Position numbers and translations under genes: made by a program
Origin: an uncultured Clostridia bacterium
Lineage (GTDB): Bacteria > Bacillota > Clostridia > Christensenellales > Borkfalkiaceae
Length of the DNA stretch: 64,000 nucleotides
Direction: 5' to 3'
NCBI GenBank assembly: GCA_947627575.1
Contig: CANQWN010000001.1
Coordinates: forward strand, 248,001 to 312,000
The notes under the pieces: generated by a model
What the model was told of the DNA's origin: nothing
Databases searched by the model: none
The model's input: only the letters and a program-made list of their open reading frames with translations
Shown here: piece after piece, positions 24,641 to 33,631 of the stretch
How the letters are laid out: each line of letters begins with the position of its first letter
Numbering within the stretch: the stretch's first letter is position 1

Positions 24641-26476
24641 TTATTTTTGTTTGATTAAATACATACAAGTCAGTTTGGGAATATCCATTATCAATGAATA
24701 ATCTTTGCCGTGACTTGGCTGTTTCACCGTTTTAAAAACTTTGCGCCTTATCTTTCCTGCGCCGCCGTAAATTTTTTCGTCGGAGTTGAACACAAGCCTG
24801 TACACCCCTTTCGGCGTGCCGAAAGTATACGCTTTAAGGTCTGCGCCCGAAAAATTGATTACCGCCGTAAGCGTATCGCCGTTGGACGAATATCTGTTGA
24901 AAGCAAGCAAATTATTGAATTTATCGTCCACGACAAGCCATTCAAAGCCTTTCCAGTCGTTTTCGATTTCATACAGAGACGGCGTTGAGGCATAGAAGAA
25001 ATTCAACGATTTAACGTACTCCGTCATCTTTGCGTGCAGTTCGTATTGTTTTAAATCGAATTCAATGCCGCGCCTATAGTCCCATTCGCTGAATTGGGCA
25101 AATTCATAGCCCATAAAATTCAGTTTTTTCCCCGGGTGTGCATACATATAACCCAATAAAATGCGTTCCCCTGCGAACTTATCCGCGTATTCCCCGGGCA
25201 TTTTATTTACAATTGAACCTTTTACGTGAACAACTTCGTCGTGGGAAAGCGGCAATATAAATTTTTCGGAAAAGGCGTACATCATGGAAAAAGTTATTTT
25301 GCCGTGATGATGATTTCTGAAATAAGGGTCCTGTCGGCAATAAAACAGCGTATCGTTCATCCAACCCATATTCCATTTGTAATCGAACCCAAGCCCGCCT
25401 TCTTCCACGGCTTTTGTTACGCCGCCGTAAGTTGTAGACTCTTCTGCAATGGTTATTGCCGAGGGATAGGCGCGTTTGATAACGGAATTGAATTTGCGGA
25501 TAAAATCTATTGCCTCTAAATTTCTGTTGTCGCCGAATTTGTTGGGGGTCCACTCACCCCATTTTTTATCGTAATCGAGATAGAGAATTGAAGCCACGGC
25601 GTCTACGCGGAGCCCGTCAACGGAATACCTTTCTATAAAGAAAGCCGCCGAAGAAAGCAAAAAACTTTGCACTTCCGCCCTGCCGAAATCGAATTTGCGC
25701 GTTCCCCAACCGCTGTGTTCCATCTGTTCCCAAAGGGGACATTCGTAAAGCGGCCGGCCGTCAAATTCATACAGCCCCCATTCGTCTTTCGGAAAATGCG
25801 CGGGAACCCAATCGAGAATGACCTTTATCCCCGCAGAATGAAAAGCGTTGACAAGGCTTTTAAAACTTTCGGGTGAACCGAGGCGCGATGTGACGGAAAA
25901 GTAACCGGTTACCTGATATCCCCACGAACCGTCATAAGGGAATTCGGTAACGGGCATAAATTCCACATGCGTATAGCCCATTTCGCTGACGTAAGGCACC
26001 AGCTCTTTTTCAAGCTCTTCGTAGGAATAATACGAGTTGTCCCCGTGGCGCTTCCACGAAAGCAAATTAACTTCGTAAATGTTTACCGGGCGCTCCCCCT
26101 TTTGCACTACACTTTCCGCCGCGTCTGCGGACGGCGGCAAGCATATGCGCGAATGAAATGACTGCGGCACGCAGGAAGCAAACGCATAAGGATCAGCCTT
26201 ATCTATAAATCTGTTGTCAAAAGTTTCAATCCGGTAAAAATATTCGTCGCCGGGTTCGGCGGAAACTTCAATTTCAAAACATTCGCCGTCGCTTAACGGA
26301 TACATAAGACATTCCCTATAATCGCTAAACGAACCGACAAGCCGCACAGACTTTGCGTGCGGCGCCCAGACCCTGAATACGAATTTACTTTCGGAAATTC
26401 TGTGACATCCGAAAAATTCGTAGGCTTTATATTCGTTGCCGCTGTGAAAGCGGTCGAGAAAAAGTCTTTCGGTCAT
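24641..26476 (-). CDS. glgB: 1,4-alpha-glucan branching enzyme
   Basis: Introduces alpha-1,6 branches into glycogen; GH13. 611 residues: CBM48 domain (about 15-105), then a TIM barrel with [19 protein letters not shown], the nucleophile Asp in [15 protein letters not shown], acid/base Glu in [12 protein letters not shown] and [12 protein letters not shown], and a C-terminal beta domain. GAGGGG precedes the ATG. First gene of the operon, directly behind a good promoter. Confidence 0.96.
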   Translation of the reverse strand: MTERLFLDRFHSGNEYKAYEFFGCHRISESKFVFRVWAPHAKSVRLVGSFSDYRECLMYPLSDGECFEIEVSAEPGDEYFYRIETFDNRFIDKADPYAFASCVPQSFHSRICLPPSADAAESVVQKGERPVNIYEVNLLSWKRHGDNSYYSYEELEKELVPYVSEMGYTHVEFMPVTEFPYDGSWGYQVTGYFSVTSRLGSPESFKSLVNAFHSAGIKVILDWVPAHFPKDEWGLYEFDGRPLYECPLWEQMEHSGWGTRKFDFGRAEVQSFLLSSAAFFIERYSVDGLRVDAVASILYLDYDKKWGEWTPNKFGDNRNLEAIDFIRKFNSVIKRAYPSAITIAEESTTYGGVTKAVEEGGLGFDYKWNMGWMNDTLFYCRQDPYFRNHHHGKITFSMMYAFSEKFILPLSHDEVVHVKGSIVNKMPGEYADKFAGERILLGYMYAHPGKKLNFMGYEFAQFSEWDYRRGIEFDLKQYELHAKMTEYVKSLNFFYASTPSLYEIENDWKGFEWLVVDDKFNNLLAFNRYSSNGDTLTAVINFSGADLKAYTFGTPKGVYRLVFNSDEKIYGGAGKIRRKVFKTVKQPSHGKDYSLIMDIPKLTCMYLIKQK

Positions 26477-26498
26477 AGCCCCTCACCATACCTAATTT

Positions 26499-26527
26499 AT
26501 TCTATCACAATTCAATTTATTTTTCAA
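26499..26527 (-). promoter_or_regulatory. Promoter of the glycogen operon
   Basis: Minus strand: TTGAAA (26522-26527), 17-nt spacer, TAGAAT (26499-26504), about 22 nt before the glgB start. Confidence 0.7.
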
Positions 26528-26567
26528 GATGCAAAACAAAAAAAATGGCTTAAAACCTCAATTTATT

Positions 26568-26605
26568 TTAAAAAAAGTCCCCGCCGAAAGAATTTTTCGG
26601 CGGGG
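26568..26605 (-). terminator. Intrinsic terminator after htpG
   Basis: Read on the minus strand, a GC-rich hairpin (CCCCGCCGAAA with TTTCGGCGGGG, 26579-26605) is followed by a run of seven T and more. Confidence 0.9.
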
Positions 26606-26624
26606 ATGGTTATTTATAAATTTT

Positions 26625-28457
26625 TCAGCCGAGATAACCGTTCAAAAGTTTAAGGTTATATTCGGTAAATTGCTGCAATTCTTCAGGCGTAAGTTTTTTG
26701 AAAAGCGAAAGCGCAAGCATATGGACATATTTAGCCGCAAAGGTCTGTTTCTCTTCGTCGAGATTTTTTATGTTCGCTATGCACGAATTGGAAGTATTAA
26801 GTATAAGCGTATAATTCAGTTCGCCGTCGCTCATTCCGTACATGCGCCCCATTTCGCTGTATCTGCGCATATATTCATCCGTCGTAATTACGGCGGGCAA
26901 ACTTTCGTCTTTCAGATTTTGCGTTTTTATCGTTATTTTATCGTTGTTTAAAGCGTTTTTAAATATGTCGCATAAAACCGCGTCTTCTTCGGCGTTTTCA
27001 CCTTTAAGTTCACCGTTTATGTCCGAATCTATGCGCATAAACTTAACTTTATCGGGCGTTTTATATTCGAGAAAACTGAGAAAATGCGGATCGATAAAAT
27101 TGTCGCACAAAATGGCGTTCAGATTTGCGTTTTTAAACATTCTGACGTATTGCGCCTGTTGAACTTCGTCCGAAACGTAATATATTGTTTTAGGTTCAGC
27201 TTTTTTATCAGTTGTCTCCGTTTTGGTTTCGCCCTCTTCTGCGGGCGCGTCTGCGCCCAACAGCTCGGAAATGCTTTTATATTCACCGTTGATATCTTTG
27301 TAAATAATTACGTCCTTAACCTTGTCGTAGAAATCGTTGTCCTTTATGCAACCGAATTTTACGAAATTGGCAAGGTCTTCCCAACATTCTTCAAACTTTT
27401 TTCTGTCGTTTTTGAACAATGAAATAAGTTTATCCGCAACCTTTTTGGTTATGTGCTTGCTTATTTTCCGCACCTGACTGTCGTTTTGCAGAAAACTTCT
27501 TGAAACGTTAAGCGGAATATCGGGGCAATCGATAACGCCGTTCAGCAACATAAGAAATTCGGGGATAACTTCTTTTATGTTATCCGCAATGAAAACCTGG
27601 TTGCAATAAAGTTTAACTTTGCCGCGTTCGAGTTCCAGCTTATTTCTCACCTTGGGGAAGTATAATATGCCTTTAAGTTTAAACGGATAATCCATGTTCA
27701 GGTGAATCCAGAAGATGGGATCCGTATAATCCATAAACGTATCGGTATAAAACTTTTTATACTCCTCGTCCTTGCAATCTTTGGGCGCCTTTACATAAAG
27801 CGGCGTAGTTGAATTTAAAGGTGCGTCCTTCCCGTCGCCCTTGTATGAAAGGTAAACGTTGTAAGGCATAAACGAACAGTATTTTTTGATCAGGTCCCGT
27901 ATATTGTTTTCGTTTAAAAACTCTTTTTCTTCCTTCGCGATATGCATTACAATGCGCGTGCCGCGGTCTTGTTTGTCGCACTCTTCTATTTCATATGTGG
28001 AATTTCCGTCCGAAGCCCAATGCACGGCAGGGCTGTCCTTATAAGATTTGGTAAAAATTTCCACGTTTTCGGAAACCATATACGCCGAATAAAAACCAAG
28101 TCCGAAGTGTCCTATTATTCCGTCGCCGCCTGCCTTTTCATACTTTTCGAGGAAGTCGGACGCGCCCGAAAACGCTATGCTTGTAATATAATTTTCAACT
28201 TCCTCTTCGGTCATTCCCAAACCGTTGTCTTCAACCGTCAAGGTTTTCGCTTTAGAGTCAACCGAAATTTTCACGCAAAACTCTTTTCCGTCGTCCTGCG
28301 CTTCGCCCATTGCGATAAGTTTTTTTAATTTCGTTATAGCGTCTATGCCGTTGGCGACAATTTCCCTGAGGAAAATATCCTTGTCGGAATAAAGCCATTT
28401 TTTTATGATCGGCATCATATTTTCGCTTGAAATTTTAATGTTACCCTGTCTTTTCAT
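26625..28457 (-). CDS. htpG: Chaperone protein HtpG (Hsp90)
   Basis: ATP-dependent Hsp90 chaperone. 610 residues: GHKL ATPase domain at the N-terminus (LREIVANGIDAITKL, VEDNGLGMTEEEV, GHFGLGFYSAYMV), a middle domain (RGKVKLYCNQVFI, PLNVSRSFLQ) and a dimerisation domain. An acidic low-complexity stretch (EEGETKTETTDKKAEPK) lies between middle and C-terminal parts. The N of the usual LISNA/D motif is kept as VANGIDA. AGGAGG precedes the ATG; a strong terminator isolates it from glgB. Confidence 0.95.
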   Translation of the reverse strand: MKRQGNIKISSENMMPIIKKWLYSDKDIFLREIVANGIDAITKLKKLIAMGEAQDDGKEFCVKISVDSKAKTLTVEDNGLGMTEEEVENYITSIAFSGASDFLEKYEKAGGDGIIGHFGLGFYSAYMVSENVEIFTKSYKDSPAVHWASDGNSTYEIEECDKQDRGTRIVMHIAKEEKEFLNENNIRDLIKKYCSFMPYNVYLSYKGDGKDAPLNSTTPLYVKAPKDCKDEEYKKFYTDTFMDYTDPIFWIHLNMDYPFKLKGILYFPKVRNKLELERGKVKLYCNQVFIADNIKEVIPEFLMLLNGVIDCPDIPLNVSRSFLQNDSQVRKISKHITKKVADKLISLFKNDRKKFEECWEDLANFVKFGCIKDNDFYDKVKDVIIYKDINGEYKSISELLGADAPAEEGETKTETTDKKAEPKTIYYVSDEVQQAQYVRMFKNANLNAILCDNFIDPHFLSFLEYKTPDKVKFMRIDSDINGELKGENAEEDAVLCDIFKNALNNDKITIKTQNLKDESLPAVITTDEYMRRYSEMGRMYGMSDGELNYTLILNTSNSCIANIKNLDEEKQTFAAKYVHMLALSLFKKLTPEELQQFTEYNLKLLNGYLG

Positions 28458-28544
28458 AACTGCCTCCTGATACTGACATATATTTTATAACCCGCAGCGA
28501 AATATTCTAAACCGAAAAAATATTCAACGCGCAAAATTTGTCAC

Positions 28545-28572
28545 AAAAAAAAACCGACGCTTTATGCGTCGG
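28545..28572 (-). terminator. Intrinsic terminator after the ispH-S1 gene
   Basis: Minus strand: CCGACGC, five-base loop, GCGTCGG, then nine T. Closes the long leftward gene series. Confidence 0.9.
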
Positions 28573-28590
28573 CTGTGAATACATTAATAA

Positions 28591-30675
28591 TTACTTTTTC
28601 TTTGCGTTTTCGATTATGTCGCCGAGAGAAGTTCCCACTATGCTCCCTTCCGACCAATTTGAAAGTTCGTCGTCGCTTACTCTTCTGGGTGCGCGGGCTT
28701 TTTTGCCGTCGTCCTCGGAAGGTTCGCCTTTGGGCGCGCGGGGTTTTCTTTCGGGTTCGGGCGCAAGCGCTTTAAGCGAAAGGTTCATTTTCTTCGCTTC
28801 GGGATCGAGCGCAATAATCTTTGCGTCCACTTCGTCGCCTACGTTAAGTACGTCGTTGGGGGTTTCAACCCTTTCATAGCGAAGTTGGGAAACGTGAATC
28901 AACCCGTCAACGCCTTTTTCAACTTCCACAAACGCGCCGAAAGGTACGATACGTACAACTTTGCCGTGAACTACGTCGCCCAAAGAATATTTGCCGTCAA
29001 CAAGTTCCCAAGGCTGAGGTTGAAGTTGCTTATAGCCAATAGAAACTTTTTTGTTGTTTTGGTCTACTTTCAGTACTTTAAATTGATAAGTTTTACCTAT
29101 TTCAAGCACGTCTTCAACTTTTTCCGCACCCGCCCACGAAAGATCTGATATGTGAGCGAGGCAATCAAAACCGCGTACCGAAACAAACGCGCCGAAAGAA
29201 GTTGTTCTTTCAACTTTGCCTTCCACTACGTCGCCGACTGCAATATTTGCGAAAAATTCTTGCTCTTTTGCCGCCTTTGCAGCTTCCTTCGCGTCGCGTT
29301 CTTCCTGCAAGATCACGCGCTGTGAAGCGATTATTTCTTTTCTTCCCGTCTTTCTTATTTCAAGACAGCGAAGTCTTAAATTGCGCCCAACATATTTATT
29401 GAGATCTTTTACAAATCCGGGACGGATTTCTCTTGCGGGAACAAATACGGAATAAGTACCGAATTTAGCTACAAGTCCGCCTTTGTTTGTGCCCGTACAA
29501 GCTACGGTAAAAGTTTTTCCCGCTTCAATGTCCGCAAGAAGCGCTTCTTCTTCCTGCAAAACTTTAATCATTTTTTGAGAAAGTTTAAGGCTGGGTTTAA
29601 GGTCAACTACAAGCAAATCGATAGGCGAGCCTATCTTTGCCGTGTAATCTGCCGGATTATACTGTTCGCAATCCAAATCGTCCTTGCTTAAAGCTACTTC
29701 CTTCTTTGAATACGGCAACAATATCAATAAGCCGTCTTCGTTTGCCTGCGAAATGGTTGCGGTAACCTTTTGCCCTTTTTTGAATCTGGACTCGTTATCG
29801 AATTTCTCGATAGCTTCGTCCATTGCGTTTTCTGCCTTAACTTCTGTGCTTTCTGCCATTTTTAAGAGAACCTCCCGGGTTTGCTGATTCGGGGTAGACG
29901 CACCCGAAACAATTCCAACACTTTTAAATTTTTTCAGCTTCGTATAATCGAAGTTATCGGTATTGACGATTCTGAAAACATTGCCGCAATGTTTTAAAGC
30001 AATTTCATATAATTTGTTGGTGTTGCTGCTGTTTTGTCCGCCTATAACCAACATTGCTTCGCAACTTTCCGACAACGCTTCGGTCTCGTTTTGCCTTTCT
30101 ACAGTAGTATAGCAAATCGTCTTAAAAACTTCAACTGTTTTTTCACATACTTTCCTAATATTTTTTATAATTTTTTCAAACTTTTCAGCCGAAAAAGTTG
30201 TCTGGCACACTACGCAAACGTTTTTTTGGCTTATATCGTCCGGCAAAGAGTTTTCGCTGTTTATAACGTATGCGTTGTTATCGCACCACCCCAAAAGCCC
30301 TTTAACTTCCGGATGCTCTGGTTCGCCTACGATAATAACCGTCTTGCCCGCAGAACTTTCACTTTCAACTATTTTCTGCGTTTTGCCTACAAACGCGCAA
30401 GTGCAATCGATAACTTTGATATTCCTCTCCGCGCATATGCCGTAAAAATTTTTCGGCACGCCGTGAGAACGAAAAATAACGGTTGCACCATCGGGAATTT
30501 CGTCAAGCGACTCAACTTGGACAATTCCCCTGTCTGCAATCGTTTTAACAACTTCGCTGTTATGGATAATTTCGCCCAAAACATACACGTTTTCGGTCTT
30601 TAAGGACAGCGCGGTATTAACGGCGTGTTCAACGCCTTTGCAAAATCCGCTGTGCTTTGCTATTGTAATTTTCAC
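28591..30675 (-). CDS. ispH: Fusion of IspH (HMBPP reductase) and ribosomal protein S1-like domains
   Basis: 694 residues. Residues 1-280 are IspH, the [4Fe-4S] enzyme that makes IPP and DMAPP from HMBPP; the cluster cysteines are Cys12 (GFCKGVEHAV), Cys93 (DCTCAFVG) and Cys188 (KTICYTTVERQ), and GGQNSSNT is present. Residues about 298-368, 382-457, 477-551 and 564-636 are four S1/OB RNA-binding repeats (for example GKVERTTSFGAFVSV and GKVVRIVPFGAFVEV). The fusion is well known in Clostridia and is usually annotated as bifunctional. It links the last MEP-pathway step to the translation machinery; what the coupling does is unknown. It overlaps plsC by 4 nt. Confidence 0.95.
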   Translation of the reverse strand: MKITIAKHSGFCKGVEHAVNTALSLKTENVYVLGEIIHNSEVVKTIADRGIVQVESLDEIPDGATVIFRSHGVPKNFYGICAERNIKVIDCTCAFVGKTQKIVESESSAGKTVIIVGEPEHPEVKGLLGWCDNNAYVINSENSLPDDISQKNVCVVCQTTFSAEKFEKIIKNIRKVCEKTVEVFKTICYTTVERQNETEALSESCEAMLVIGGQNSSNTNKLYEIALKHCGNVFRIVNTDNFDYTKLKKFKSVGIVSGASTPNQQTREVLLKMAESTEVKAENAMDEAIEKFDNESRFKKGQKVTATISQANEDGLLILLPYSKKEVALSKDDLDCEQYNPADYTAKIGSPIDLLVVDLKPSLKLSQKMIKVLQEEEALLADIEAGKTFTVACTGTNKGGLVAKFGTYSVFVPAREIRPGFVKDLNKYVGRNLRLRCLEIRKTGRKEIIASQRVILQEERDAKEAAKAAKEQEFFANIAVGDVVEGKVERTTSFGAFVSVRGFDCLAHISDLSWAGAEKVEDVLEIGKTYQFKVLKVDQNNKKVSIGYKQLQPQPWELVDGKYSLGDVVHGKVVRIVPFGAFVEVEKGVDGLIHVSQLRYERVETPNDVLNVGDEVDAKIIALDPEAKKMNLSLKALAPEPERKPRAPKGEPSEDDGKKARAPRRVSDDELSNWSEGSIVGTSLGDIIENAKKK

Positions 30676-31346
30676 TTGGCGCGCCTCTTCTTTTTAGCCG
30701 TAACTATTTCGGTAAGTTTTTCGTAAATCGCGTTCATTTCGTCAAGCAGTTTTTGGTCGCAGGCGGCTATATCGGCTTCGGTAGGTTTTTTGCCGTAAAA
30801 TTCGGTAAATTCCACGGGTTTGCCGTAATAAATATATTCCTTCCGCATGAACCTGATTTTTCTTATCTGTACGACGGGGACTATCGGTCTTTTGGACATT
30901 ATCGAAATCGCCGCCGCGCCTGATTTGAAGGGTAAAAATCTTTGGTCGCTTTTATTGCGCGTGCCTTCGGGGAAAATCGCCACGCTTTCGCCGTTTTTAA
31001 GATACCTCAATGACTTTATCAGCGCAGAACTGTCGTTGCCGTCCCTGCTTACGGGTATACATTCGCATTTAACTACGAATTTTTTCATCAAGCCGCCCTT
31101 CCACAGCTCGTTTTTTGCTATAAAATGCACGGGTTCCTTTATGGTAAGCGCTATGGGAATGACGTCCAGAAGGCTATGGTGATTGCCGACTATTATATAC
31201 GGTCCGCCCTCAAACGGAATCTTTTCGCCGTAATATTTAAAATGGAAAAAGGGAAACAGCAACTTGACGGCACGGTGCATGAAATTAAACCACTTTTCCA
31301 ATTTAGTGGGTTTTATATCTTTCTTCTCTTTCTTGTCCTTTGCCAT
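30672..31346 (-). CDS. plsC: 1-acyl-sn-glycerol-3-phosphate acyltransferase (PlsC family)
   Basis: Makes phosphatidic acid from lysophosphatidic acid at the membrane. 224 residues with the acyltransferase motifs NHHSLLDVI (HX4D) and IFPEGTRNKSDQ, and a Lys-rich start and end. It sits between the aroH-cmk and ispH-S1 genes with single-codon overlaps, the standard cmk-plsC-ispH order of Clostridia. Confidence 0.92.
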   Translation of the reverse strand: MAKDKKEKKDIKPTKLEKWFNFMHRAVKLLFPFFHFKYYGEKIPFEGGPYIIVGNHHSLLDVIPIALTIKEPVHFIAKNELWKGGLMKKFVVKCECIPVSRDGNDSSALIKSLRYLKNGESVAIFPEGTRNKSDQRFLPFKSGAAAISIMSKRPIVPVVQIRKIRFMRKEYIYYGKPVEFTEFYGKKPTEADIAACDQKLLDEMNAIYEKLTEIVTAKKKRRAK

Positions 31347-32356
31347 CAGATCTTTACCTGTATATATTTTTCGACGACTGCAAGCACTTCTTCGACGGTG
31401 AGATTATCCGTATCGACGAGTATTGCGTCTTCGGCTTGCTTTAAAGGCGCAAACTTCCTGTTTTTATCCTGAAAATCCCGTTCTTGTATCTCTTTTAAAA
31501 CTTCGTCAAACGGCTGTTCTATTCCTTTAAGGGCGTTTTCTTTCATCCGCCTTTCCGCGCGCACTTTTGGCGACGCCGTGAGAAAAAATTTAAATTCGGC
31601 GGCGGGCAAAACGTTTGTGCCGATATCCCTGCCGTCCAGCACGCACGAATTTTTTTCCGCAAAAGCGCGTTGCAAATCTACCATTTTATTTCTGACGTAT
31701 TGGTAGACGGATACGTCGGACGCGCCCATGGATATTTCGGGAGTGCGCAAAAACGCCGTGACGTCTTCTCCGTCAAGATATGTGTGCTGTGCGCCGCCCA
31801 AATACGAAATCGATATGCAAGCGCGTGAAAGCGCTTCTTTTACCCCTTTTTCGTCTTTAAAATCCACGCCGGCGCGCACGCAGGCAAGCGCGCACGCCCG
31901 ATATGTCGCGCCCGTATCGAGGTGCAAAACCTTCAGTTTTTCGGCAAGCAACGAAGCGACGGTGCTTTTACCGCTACCTGCGGGACCGTCGATTGCGACG
32001 TTGAACTTGGCGGTTATATCCTTGCGCAAAGAAACGGCTTTGCCCTGATAGACGTGTACGGGTTTTTCACTGCTTTCGGCAAGAATCATTACCCTTATAC
32101 ATTTGGGCAACGCGCCGTAAATATCGGGTTCAGCCGCCGAAAACAAAGGCGCGGAAAAATATCCCGCTTCGCGGGCGGCTTTTGCCGGATAATAAGAATG
32201 TAAATCACACGTATTAGAAAAAATTATCGCCGTTACGTTCTTTCCGTGAAGCGAGTTTTTCGCCCAGATTTCGTCAAGTAAATTTTTTACGGCAACTTTG
32301 ATTTCTTGCGAAACGTCGTTATCGACGGTTGTCGCGCCTCTTATCGCAATTAACAT
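31346..32356 (-). CDS. cmk: Fusion of AroH-type chorismate mutase and cytidylate kinase
   Basis: 336 residues from ATG 32356 (AAGGA upstream; the frame continues to 32389 but lacks a better start). Residues 1-116 match the AroH fold: AIRGATTVDND with the substrate Arg, SAAEPD with the active-site Glu, PKCIRVM with the second Arg, HVYQGKAV with the Tyr. The usual active-site Cys before the Glu is Ser here. Residues 118-336 are cytidylate kinase, with P-loop AIDGPAGSGKSTVA, HLDTGATYRA and DGRDIGTNVLP. So one polypeptide would turn chorismate into prephenate and phosphorylate CMP. Separate but adjacent genes are the likely ancestor. Confidence for Cmk is very high, for AroH high. Confidence 0.92.
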   Translation of the reverse strand: MLIAIRGATTVDNDVSQEIKVAVKNLLDEIWAKNSLHGKNVTAIIFSNTCDLHSYYPAKAAREAGYFSAPLFSAAEPDIYGALPKCIRVMILAESSEKPVHVYQGKAVSLRKDITAKFNVAIDGPAGSGKSTVASLLAEKLKVLHLDTGATYRACALACVRAGVDFKDEKGVKEALSRACISISYLGGAQHTYLDGEDVTAFLRTPEISMGASDVSVYQYVRNKMVDLQRAFAEKNSCVLDGRDIGTNVLPAAEFKFFLTASPKVRAERRMKENALKGIEQPFDEVLKEIQERDFQDKNRKFAPLKQAEDAILVDTDNLTVEEVLAVVEKYIQVKI

Positions 32357-32361
32357 AATAA

Positions 32362-33588
32362 TTAATCCTTTATGGAATTTCCCGCGCAAAAACCCGTGGA
32401 AAAGGCTATCTGAAGATTAAAACCGCCCGTAAAAGCGTCTAAATCAAGCACTTCACCGCAAAAATACAGTCCTTTTACAATTTTACTTTCCATAGTTTTG
32501 GGGTTTATCTGCTTGATGTCTACGCCGCCGGAAGTTACTACCGCCTCGTCAAATCCGCGCAAAGAAACAACGTTTAATATAAAATTTTTAAGAATTTCAA
32601 CTAATTTGACTCTTTCGGCGTGCGTAACTGCGTTTACTTTTTTACCGAGCGGAATTTTACATCTTTCGGAAATTACGGGAATAATTGCGGCGGGAAGCAA
32701 ATTTTTAAGACAATTGCCCAAATCCTTGTTTTTGTTATCCGCAAAATCCCGAAGCAAACGCATATCCAACTTTTCCGCCGATAGCGCCGGCTTTAAATCA
32801 ACGCTTAATTTAACGCTTTTCGGCTCCGCCCTGTTTATAATGCTCGAAGCCGACAAAATTATGGGTCCCGACACCCCGAAATGCGTAAACAGCATCTCGC
32901 CGAAAAAACGCTTAACCGATTTATCGTTTATACGGACGTCAAGGGCAACGTTTTTCAAAGTAAGCCCCTGCAACCGCCCGTAAAAATCGCCTGCGAGATT
33001 CAATCCGCATAAAGCCGGTTTTACGTCAACGATTTCGTGCCCAACGCTTTCCGCAAACGTATATCCGTCCCCCGTAGAGCCCGTGGACGGATAGCTTACC
33101 CCACCCGTACAGACAATCGCTTTATCAAAAGAATAAGCGCCTTTTTCGGTTGTTATGCCAGACAGAGTACTATTTAAAACTTGTAATTCAGTCACTTTTT
33201 CATTAAATTTGAAAGTTACGCCTGAATTTTTGCATTTGTTTTCAAGGCATTTTGTAACGTCGCTTGCCTTGTCGGAGACGGGGAAATATCTTCCGCCTCT
33301 TTCCAACTTCAAGGGTAAACCGCTTTCGGTAAAAAAATCGACGCAATCGGACGGGGAAAACGCATAAATGGCGCCCGTCATAAATTTTGGATTGCGAACG
33401 ACATTTTCAAGAAACTCACCGGGAAGGCAATCGTGCGTTACGTTGCACCTACCCTTTCCGGTGATATAAATTTTTTTGCCGCATTTTTCGTTTTTTTCAA
33501 AAACAACTACGCTATTTCCGTTTTTCGCCGCGGCGTAAGCCGCCATAAGTCCTGCCGCTCCGCCGCCGATTACAGCTACGTTACTCAT
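32362..33588 (-). CDS. NAD(P)/FAD-dependent oxidoreductase, HI0933/BaiN/RdsA-like family
   Basis: 408 residues. Rossmann FAD-binding N-terminus VAVIGGGAAGLMAAYAAAK, GKKIYITGKGRCNVTHD, VCTGGVSYPSTGSTGDGY, and the C-terminal GLYFCGEVLDLDAFTGGFNLQIAF. These are the signatures of the HI0933 flavoprotein family (YhiN/RdsA, BaiN). Members have been tied to dihydrouridine formation in 23S rRNA or bile-acid reduction; which applies here cannot be said. It is commonly found before cmk in Clostridia. An intercistronic hairpin separates it from oadA. Confidence 0.9.
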   Translation of the reverse strand: MSNVAVIGGGAAGLMAAYAAAKNGNSVVVFEKNEKCGKKIYITGKGRCNVTHDCLPGEFLENVVRNPKFMTGAIYAFSPSDCVDFFTESGLPLKLERGGRYFPVSDKASDVTKCLENKCKNSGVTFKFNEKVTELQVLNSTLSGITTEKGAYSFDKAIVCTGGVSYPSTGSTGDGYTFAESVGHEIVDVKPALCGLNLAGDFYGRLQGLTLKNVALDVRINDKSVKRFFGEMLFTHFGVSGPIILSASSIINRAEPKSVKLSVDLKPALSAEKLDMRLLRDFADNKNKDLGNCLKNLLPAAIIPVISERCKIPLGKKVNAVTHAERVKLVEILKNFILNVVSLRGFDEAVVTSGGVDIKQINPKTMESKIVKGLYFCGEVLDLDAFTGGFNLQIAFSTGFCAGNSIKD

Positions 33589-33598
33589 ATAAACCTTA

Positions 33599-33624
33599 AC
33601 GGCGTGAGCAAAAGTCCACGCCGT
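33599..33624 (-). other. Intercistronic hairpin between oadA and the flavoprotein gene
   Basis: ACGGCGTG and CACGCCGT form an 8-bp stem with a 10-nt loop. No T-tract follows; the AAGGT ribosome-binding site of the next gene does. It may tune read-through or mRNA stability. Confidence 0.5.
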
Positions 33625-33631
33625 AACAAAA

